Shown one piece after another: positions 57,081-64,000 of a stretch of DNA of 64,000 nucleotides. Within the stretch, counting starts at the first letter, position 1. The number at the start of each line of letters is the position of its first letter. The DNA lies in assembly GCF_008831285.2 (NCBI RefSeq), contig NC_045150.1, positions 17,804,600 to 17,868,599 on the forward strand, given 5' to 3'. The notes beneath the pieces are model-generated. The model searched no databases. It saw only the letters and a program-made list of their open reading frames with translations, and was not told the DNA's origin. This DNA comes from Nymphaea colorata. Lineage: Eukaryota > Streptophyta > Magnoliopsida > Nymphaeales > Nymphaeaceae. A program made the translations under genes and the position numbers.

Positions 57081-57899
57081 CTCAACAACAGAAGGATAGT
57101 AAACCTTAAAAATATGTAAATTCCTCTCGTTTCCCAAGACAACTTATTTCTTTTTCGGAGCCAATTTGTTGCGTTTGTGGATAATAATGATTTAAATATC
57201 AGAGCCTTTCAAGGTAAACCCGAACAAGAGATGGACATTCAGATGCCGGCAACCCTTTGTTAGGTGGGTGGGGTAGTCCGAAGCCTTGTATTTACATGAG
57301 TATCTCTGTTTCATGGCATCTTTTCCTTAAAGCCTGACTGGTGCATACTCTCCTGCTGACGAAAGAGGAATGTCTTGAGGAACGGATGGATGTCTTGCCG
57401 TTCTATGAGGAGGGGCAGCCAGCGGCAGGAACTAATTGATTCAAGCTGCAAAATCTGAACATCATTGGCTGCATGGTTAAAACTACAGTGTTGAACTATG
57501 TCAATTGTAGGTCCAGTCATCTTTCTGAGTCAACGGTGACTCATTCGAATTAACAGCATATTGCTTCCTGGTCCAATCAAAGGAGGAAGCGTTAATAATA
57601 GTCTCCTCAGTGGTCTAGGGCATACTACATCTCGTTATTGTTGGCTGTCTTTTGTTTTTCTTTGTTTCTTGATGCTGCAGTAGGTTGGGATTATTCTGAG
57701 TGGTCGGAAATAGTCTGCCCTTATCCTTGAGGCATTGTACGCTTTTGTCATTAGTGGTTTAATCTCCATCCTTGTGGCTTATAACATAGTCATATGTCAG
57801 ATCAAAAGAGCAGTTATAAACCCGTATTTGTAAATTATTCTGTTTGGAAGTTAGACATGTTTATTCCTGCTGTCCTTATTACAATGTCCATCCACCTAG
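57081..57899. other. Spacer between RMR and the next gene
   Basis: No gene is recognised. The open frame 57311-57520 has no domain. Confidence 0.45.
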
Positions 57900-58260
57900 A
57901 TAAGGAGTTGGGCACAAGTTAAAAGAGGCCCAGTTATCCCTAAGGGGATTGGCATATCGGTCGGGGTGAGGCCAATAGGCAGCTGGTGCTCGTTTCAAAT
58001 TCTCGTGGTGTCAATCTTTTATGCTACAAAAGAAGGGCTATCAACCTGAAAGTTGAAGCATTGTGAGGACGGTACTTCGAGACACCGAAAGCAGGCCTTT
58101 ACCCTAATCACTCGACTTTTTGCCGGGTGGTAGAAAACTCCAACCACTCGGACAAGAGGTGAGTTACCACTTGGTTTTGGTTTTACCTTCAACACGAGAT
58201 GCTAATCTCCCGAAAGCCCTCTTTGCCAGTGAAAAATGAGAATTTGTCTATTAAACATCA
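57900..58260 (+). mobile_element. Possible tRNA-derived SINE
   Basis: The segment holds a B-box-like CGTTTCAAATTCT (about 57990) and an A-box-like TGGCATATCGG about 45 bp upstream, the spacing of a pol III promoter. The body has no coding capacity. No clear poly(A) tail or target duplication was found, so this is tentative. Confidence 0.3.
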
Positions 58261-58291
58261 ATATATTTTTTAATTTCTTTGTAACCTAAAA

Positions 58292-58391
58292 CAGGGGCGG
58301 AGGTAGGTGTGGGCCATGTATGGATAACAGCTATTATATTAAAAATTTAATTACTAGTGCCTTTTGGCCAAAAATGTTGACTCCACCCCTG
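58292..58391. mobile_element. 100-bp hAT-like MITE (CAGGGGCGGAG family)
   Basis: It starts CAGGGGCGGAG and ends CTCCACCCCTG, matching inverted termini. The flanking 8-mers ACCTAAAA (58284-58291) and GCCTAAAG (58392-58399) agree at six positions, a likely decayed 8-bp target duplication. Confidence 0.7.
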
Positions 58392-58679
58392 GCCTAAAGT
58401 GAGTAAAGACATTTCTTGCCCATAGCTGACTCAGAGATACATCTTCACCACGTCTGGGTTTGCTTTTGCATGGCCCTTGAGTTTGATTAGGAGCACAGGA
58501 GGAAGACAAATTGACCCAGATTAAGGCAAATATTTGAAAAACTTCCTTACATATATGAAATTAGATGGCATTATTGAGCACCGTAACTTAAACCAACCCT
58601 CGAATCAAACACATTTTTCCATCGGAGGGTACCTGACTATGCGAATCCAGACAGAAATCTAATGCCCGACAAAAATGGT

Positions 58680-58900
58680 TCATGCAGAAGCAGTTTTCTT
58701 TTGTTGGAATATGACAACAAAGATGGGAACAGTTGCCCCAATGGCGAAACAAGTCCAGACACCGAGTGACATCTTCAGCTTCTGGTGCTTCATCCTGTCG
58801 AGGTTGTACATGTGCTTCGCGTGCATATAGAATGGTTCTGAATCATGGCCATGCCCGCCTCCCATTCTCTTCACACTCGTCGAGTGCAATGCCTTGGACA
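58680..58900 (-). CDS. Exon 2 of the small mitochondrial protein gene
   Basis: The acceptor is TTGTCTTCCAG. It encodes SKALHSTSVKRMGGGHGH through the membrane span to the TGA stop at 58682-58680. Confidence 0.88.
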
Positions 58901-61164
58901 CTGGAAGACAAAAAGCTCTCCATGACTACAGCTTATTATATAACAATTCAATAGTGTAGAAATCAGAGACAATTAAAACGTGGATACAAACATGGACAGT
59001 TAAATTTATTGTCAAACAAAGTCAAATTGGCAGCTATTATAGATACTTGACTACATCACATTCACATAACATTATACAACAATATCCAAGAAAGAATAGC
59101 CTTAAATATAAGCGACATAACGAAATGATTCTCGCTGTATGAGCATAGAAATGAAGCTCCAACCACCAGAAAGGGCTTGAAGAGGAGGAATTCAGTTCTT
59201 TGTTATATCCATGTCATATGGTATACAAAGAACATTTGTTGCATAAGAGTTGTTCCAGGTCGAACCATGCCAAGCATTGGTCCAGTTCTAACCATATATA
59301 TATAACTTTGAGTTAAAATCACAAGGAGCTCGCTAAAAATAAATTCTTGGAAATTCCTAGTAGTCTTCCGACTACAACTTCATATTGAGACAATCTTTTT
59401 ATGGAAGCAAACACTAATATTTCTAATTTCAAATTGGTGGTACTGAAAATGTGTGCTCAGTCCGACTCAACATCTAAAGATCCATAATGGGAACTGGGTA
59501 TTGAAGGCCATATACCTCCAGGTCAAGGCCAGATGTGTGGGCGCCAGAAAGAGTACTTCGAAGTAGAGGAGATGGTCGATAGATGTGGATGAAATACAAA
59601 TGTTTTTCATCCCAGAAAGTAGCTATAAGGATATCAATAAGTTTCAGGCATGTGGATTTTATTTTTATATTTGTAAATATAAAACGTATATGCAGTCCCT
59701 TGGCAAAAGTTAGTTTGTCTGGCCCCAACTCAAAATATATAAAATTTTTGAAAAATGATATTTCAGCCCGTATTAAAAAAAATTTCTGGCTTCACCCCTG
59801 CTTCGATCCAAATGAAAATATGGTGTCTGTGCTCAACCAAAGTGCTTGGAAACTAGTGGGTAGAGTGTTGATAGTAGATCAATGGAGGCCAGGGATGTCC
59901 GGAAACTTGAGGCGACTAAAAAGACTCCAGCATGATCAGGCTTCAATAGACCTATGGATCGAGCTATGCTCAAATTTTTATTGAAGTGCCATGAAGCTCC
60001 AAGCCTCACAATGTGGTTCTTGTGATTATAGAAAACCAATTTGACTCAAAGGTTGTTTACGAGAACATCATGTTCTTTCGTTCAGTATGCAGATCAGCGT
60101 GACATCAAGATGGATCACATGTGAAGATCAATGCCAATAATAATTCCAACTAGGTGCCCTCATATAGACCTGCTGAAACAGGCATTCAATGAATGAAAAA
60201 TACTCAAGTCAAAGATGGTTTTCACATCACAACCAATGAAGAAGAGTCGTCTACTCCAACAGATTCTCTATGCCGATGGAGGACTCTTGAGTTTGAGAGA
60301 GTGGATAAAGGAGAAGCTATTATGGAGCAGGAACATAGCATCCTGGAGAATTCTTATTGGCTGGAGAGGGATATGGCTGTTTTCGATAATCAGAAATTGG
60401 TGCATGAGAGGGTCTATAGCACTAACAGTTTGTATACTGACAAGGATGGAAGGAGGCAATGCAGTTACAAAGTGGAATTCAGAAGCATTCTCTCTCAGCG
60501 GCAAGGAGGAAAGGAGATCCAATTATGCCGACAATAGGATTTAAAAGGAGTACGAAAGTGAACCAAATAGAGCAGATCCATAAGAGGATGGAATCAGGTC
60601 CACAGAAAGGATGACAGTGCATGGAAGGAGATCACTTTTAATAATGCCTCCTTGGTTTTGGATAGGTCAAGTGAACCATTTATGGAGGTGTGCAAAGATT
60701 TGGTTAGTATTCCATTTACAGGCCGATGGGAGTCCAAATGCAAGGGCAATTGGTAGATAAGGCAAAGCAAAAGTTGAGGAAGGAGCAATTATTATGAGAA
60801 TATAATCCAACAGGACTGGAAATGGATCTACAATGCTAAGGATGGTATTAGGAAAGATATGGTCAAGCATAGAAAGAGAAAGTTAAAACCAACTACCAGA
60901 GCAGGACGATTTCAGATATTGCACTCTAAAAAGAAGAAATACAGATCGGATTCATCAAATGCCAGAAACGAAATTTTATGTCTATCAAAAGCATAAATTA
61001 ATTTCAGAAAGTAAAAAGAATAACGTATACAGTTTTCCTTTGCTGCCTTTGTTTGTGGTAAGGTTCACAAAATAAGAGATGAGACGTCAGAAAGAGATAC
61101 CTGTCCTGGAGAGGTTGCCATGAGAACCGTTTAAGAGCTTCAAGCCACACCTGCTCAGAGCCAT
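58680..61164 (-). CDS. Small mitochondrial single-span protein, possibly COX7C-like
   Basis: Two exons, 61164-61101 and 58900-58680, join in phase (G|TG = Val) to 94 residues. The N-terminus MALSRCGLKLLNGSHGNLSR is rich in Arg, Lys, Ser and Leu and lacks acidic residues, like a mitochondrial presequence. The mature part begins near MGGGHGHDSEP and contains YMHAKHMYNLDRMKHQKLKM, conserved-looking and positively charged, then one hydrophobic span (SLGVWTCFAIGATVPIFVVIF) and the short tail QQKKTASA. The span plus basic flank resembles cytochrome c oxidase subunit VIIc, and I recall a conserved plant family with this layout, but the assignment is by resemblance only. Exon 2 has no ATG of its own before GGGHGH except M43-like internal Met, so exon 1 is needed. 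Confidence 0.8.
58904..61100 (-). other. Intron of the small mitochondrial protein gene
   Basis: It is 2.2 kb long. At 59720-59810 there is a fragment (GGCCCC...TTTCTGGCTTCACCCCTGC) related to the CAGGGGCGGAG-type repeats. The overlapping open frames at 60193-60544 show no domain. Confidence 0.6.
61101..61164 (-). CDS. Exon 1 of the small mitochondrial protein gene
   Basis: The ATG is at 61164 and the donor is GTATCT. It encodes the presequence, 21 codons plus one base. Confidence 0.78.
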
Positions 61165-61480
61165 TTGCTTCGCACTTCGAAGGACCAATCTCTCTCTCTC
61201 TCCCTCTCCTCCCTTGATGGAAGTCTCCAGTAAATTGAGTAGGCTCGCTTTCCAGAAGACACGATGCTCAAGTCAAATCACACTTTCTCTTGAAATAGAC
61301 TGACACGAGGACAGAGAGAAGAGAGAGAATCTCAACCGCCTAGGGGGATTCACTCTACCCACGGCCACCTCATGAAAATTCGTGGGTGGTGCTCGCACAA
61401 AAAATCCAAAGCATTCTATTGGCCTCTGTGAATAAGGATCGTGGGATTTCTGTTACTATATTTGGATATATATATATATA
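61165..61480 (-). promoter_or_regulatory. Probable 5' UTR and promoter of the small mitochondrial protein gene
   Basis: A CT-rich tract lies just upstream of the ATG (61192-61210, GA-rich on the gene strand), followed by less biased DNA. No TATA box can be assigned with confidence. Confidence 0.35.
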
Positions 61481-61582
61481 TATATTGACTGGTCACAATT
61501 TTTTACAATAAAATATGCCCCAAATATCAATTAAAGTTATATTATATTTACATAATATATTTTATGACAACAAATTCTGATA

Positions 61583-61790
61583 AATCAAATGGTGTCACAA
61601 AATGCACTATTTACAGCAGTTTTTAGTATTATAATATAAAAAAACCAACAAAACATAGATGTTGGCCGGATGATATATATATATTGAGATAAGCTGGCTA
61701 AGACTATTTTCTGATGGAATCGTTTTTTTATATTTTATGATACTAAAAACTGTTGTAAATGATACATTATATGACACCATTGAATTGGTC
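61583..61790. mobile_element. Foldback element
   Basis: The arm AATGGTGTCACAAAATG...CAGTTTTTAGTATTATAATATAAAAAAA (from 61590) is inverted at 61725-61785 as TTTTTTTATATTTTATGATACTAAAAACTG...ATGACACCATT. The loop is about 75 bp. GGTCACAATTTTTT occurs as a direct repeat outside the arms (61492 and 61787). There is no coding capacity. Confidence 0.7.
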
Positions 61791-61799
61791 ACAATTTTT

Positions 61800-62340
61800 T
61801 GCTATAAAAAACACCATTTGTGACAGTTGTTAGCTTCACAAACTATGAAAAAGGCCATCTAGCATGGACGTTGGCTGCCCTGTTCTCTCCTTTTACGTTC
61901 TCTTTTTTTTTTTCTGTTTTTTTTTTTTTTTTGGTATTAGAAGCCATAAGAGGCGATCACCGATGGGGAAGGCGGTTGCCTCCCAATTCTGGCCTCTCGC
62001 TCCTTACCACTTGCCAGTGAGCTGCTGCATAGTATTCCACCAGCGAGTGGGAGGAAGCTGCGGGTCGCTGGAATGGAGGTGACGGCCTTCCCCCTCCTCA
62101 AAAGCATTTGCTGTCGGGCAACTTCTTTTTATTAGAGAGGCGGTCGCATCCCTCAATGCTATCGGGGTTGGCCCGGCAGGGCGTTGTAATTTTTTTTTGG
62201 GCAGGGAGGTTGCGGCCTCCTCTCCACGGCGGCGCTGGTGGTGCCCTGCTGGGGCAGGCAACGCTACGCCGGCACCACGGAGGACCCCTCCCGGGGTGCC
62301 TTGAGGGATTGGGGAGGTGCCTCCCGATGCGCGATTGTTA
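61800..62340. other. GC-rich stretch without identifiable gene
   Basis: After T-rich tracts at 61899-61931, 61950-62330 is GC-rich with repeated GGGAGG, GGCGGT and GCCTCC words. The open frames on both strands are low-complexity and show no domain. It could be a decayed transposon or gene fragment. Confidence 0.4.
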
Positions 62341-62771
62341 TTTATTTATTTATTTTTGTGAATAACATGGGGCATCCCATCAAAAGGGTCTGAAGCTCCA
62401 AGGGTGTCATACCCCTTATGGTAAATGGATGGCGTAAAAATATAGCTTTTGTAAGAAGAAAGTTTTCATATGGTATAGAGTCTAGAAAATTTCTACCAAG
62501 TCTGGCATATAGATATATATATATATATTCGCACAAGGTAAAGGACATCACTTGTATATTCCAGGGTGAATAATTCTGAAAGCAACCATGATGGAGGATA
62601 GGCCTCTCCTTTTATTAAATAAGAACAATGACAAAAATTGCTATACATAAGAAAACAAAAAGAAACCAAGTTCTTTATGCCACTCCTATGCACGCAACAA
62701 GCATAGGGTGAATCATACTGTCATTATGCATATTTACTTCAATAATAAAATTGTACGTGCACAACCAACAT

Positions 62772-63060
62772 TCTTAACACTATCGTTATTTCATATCTTT
62801 GTCATTATCTGATACCCTGTCATTTTCTTAAACTCATTATCTTATAACCCTATCGTTATCCAATACCACTGTTGTTATCTCATATATCTGTCATTATTTC
62901 ATACCATGTCATTATCTCATACCCATAATATATGAGATAATGATAGAGGGTGGTATGAGATAATGATAAGAGGTATGAGATAATAACATGGTGTGAGAAA
63001 ATGACAAATGTATAAGATAATGACTATGAGACAATAACATGGGTATGAGATGCCAATAGG
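62772..63060. repeat. Inverted minisatellite of CATTATCTCATAC units
   Basis: On the left, about 18-25-bp units such as GTCATTATCTCATACC repeat on the plus strand. From about 62935 the reverse complement GGTATGAGATAATGAC repeats instead. The switch is at CCCATAATATATGAG. The whole block is nearly mirror-symmetric and could form a long hairpin of about 130 bp per arm. Confidence 0.8.
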
Positions 63061-63578
63061 AGTATGCGGAAACGACATGAGCATGACAAAAGAAAAAAAA
63101 ACAAAGATGCTTCTCTGATTTTTCTTTGCCGCATATACAGACAGACACAATCATTCAATTTAAGTTTTTTTGAATGTCAAAACCTTAATTTTTTTTTTGT
63201 CTCTACAAAAATTCTCTTTTTCCATTAACCAAGAAAGTCTTGGTCATGACTACATTGGTGCATGAAAATTTCATGCACGTCAGTGGCGTATGTAACCCGC
63301 TTCGAACAAAAAACCAGTAACCTAAGTGGCATGCACAATATTGAACAACATAGCAAAAGTTTCTATGGAGGGGTTGATTTGGAGAACAACAGGCCTGCTA
63401 CAGATATCTTTAACATTTGCTAAGACGATATGACGGTTAGTCCTGCTTTCAAGAAAATGAACCAGTCGACTTAGCTAAGTCATGTTGTCTGGTACAAGAA
63501 AGAAGTTCATACAAGCTGTATTCATGAATGGTTGCAACACATGATTTATAACGAAACATTCAGCCTTAACTTCAGGAC
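63061..63578. other. Spacer, no gene seen
   Basis: AT-rich DNA without recognised features. Confidence 0.4.
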
Positions 63579-63890
63579 CTAGGACAAACCTACTATTAAA
63601 ACAAATGCTGCCACATTTGCCGACCTTCCATGCTGTATACAAAGATCCCTCACTTGCACTCTAGGGTACACATCCACAAAACATCTTGTGCCAATCCACC
63701 AAAAAAGCTTCTTATGCTCTTTAAGTTCTTTGATACTAGAAAAGAAACAACCTACACAACTCACCCACACCTTATCTGCCAAATCATCAAGACAAGCAGG
63801 GCCACCTTCATGAAGTCTCATATTCCTCGTGGACCAAAGTTTCCAGATCACTGTATGAAAGCACATTTGCGAACAACGCATAATCTAACC
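63579..63890 (-). pseudogene. Possible LINE ORF2 C-terminal fragment
   Basis: The minus-strand frame reads VIWKLWSTRNMRLHEGG then LDDLADKVWVSCVGCFFS. The pattern of IW.LW..RN...H.G resembles the region after the RVT zinc-binding domain in plant LINEs. It is short, and no RT is attached in the window. Confidence 0.4.
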
Positions 63891-63918
63891 CTGCTTAAAG
63901 ATAGTTAAACCACCATTG

Positions 63919-63990
63919 TAGCTTAGTGGTAAAATTTTGATGGGCGACCCTCTTCTTGCTGAGTTTGTTGGAAATGAATTTTCAAACCTT
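63919..63990 (+). mobile_element. Possible SINE head with pol III A box
   Basis: TAGCTTAGTGGT (63919-63930) fits the tRNA A-box consensus. A B-box-like TTTCAAACC follows near 63979. No tRNA cloverleaf can be drawn, so a tRNA-derived SINE is more likely than a tRNA gene. The window ends before its tail. Confidence 0.35.
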
Positions 63991-64000
63991 TGAAGCAATA

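Noticed and set aside
60193-60544. Two overlapping plus-strand frames in the intron of the small mitochondrial gene
   Set aside because: No conserved motif in either frame, and no splice context suggesting a gene.
62004-62365. Overlapping GC-rich frames on both strands
   Set aside because: Long frames on both strands at once reflect base composition. Neither translation shows a conserved domain.
62772-63060. CRISPR-like array
   Set aside because: Units are contiguous, degenerate and change strand in the middle, with no unique spacers of constant length. The surroundings are eukaryotic.

Overview
The window is nuclear DNA of a flowering plant. The evidence is spliced genes with GT-AG introns of 0.1-5.8 kb, three plant gene families, and dense plant-type transposable elements (Ty1/copia, TRIM, L1-like LINEs, Tourist and hAT-like MITEs). 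I cannot place the species from sequence alone.

Three host genes can be assembled exon by exon, all with consistent reading phase. (1) A BLM/SGS1-type RecQ helicase (RECQ4A-like) runs on the minus strand from an inferred ATG at 14847 to an exon ending at 4837. Its 13 exons give 702 codons, from the N-terminal region through helicase motif IV. The rest of the helicase, RQC and HRDC parts must lie beyond the left edge, because the first 4.8 kb holds only repeats. (2) A four-exon plus-strand gene at 46677-56142 encodes a 498-residue RMR protein: signal peptide, luminal PA domain, one transmembrane helix, RING-H2 and a Ser-rich tail. This family sorts proteins to the plant storage vacuole. (3) A two-exon minus-strand gene at 58680-61164 encodes a 94-residue protein with a mitochondrial-type presequence and one membrane span, probably a small respiratory-chain subunit of COX7C type.

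The rest is mostly mobile DNA. 143-966: hAT-like MITE with a perfect 8-bp target duplication and an internal 84-bp tandem repeat. 4367-4627: foldback MITE inside the RecQ locus. 16429-20991: decayed Ty1/copia element with both LTRs. 21190-23362 (minus) and about 38000-43905 (plus): a 5'-truncated and a nearly full-length copy of one L1-like LINE family. 24001-25760: an older, different LINE. 26367-29732: a large TIR-bounded element without a visible transposase. 31566-32018 and 32781-33239: two complete TRIM elements. 44337-44875: two Tourist MITEs placed end to end and sharing a TAA target. 50870-54425: the 5' part of a second Ty1/copia element, inside RMR intron 2. 61583-61790 and 62772-63060: foldback DNA and an inverted minisatellite.

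I found no clearly new biological system. The most unusual items are the tandem TAA-sharing Tourist pair, the twin TRIMs, the LINE family whose C-terminal RNase H-like segment appears to lack its first catalytic Asp in both copies, and the mirror-symmetric minisatellite near the right end. No operon-like cooperation is expected. The three host genes are functionally unrelated and share only a TE-rich neighbourhood.
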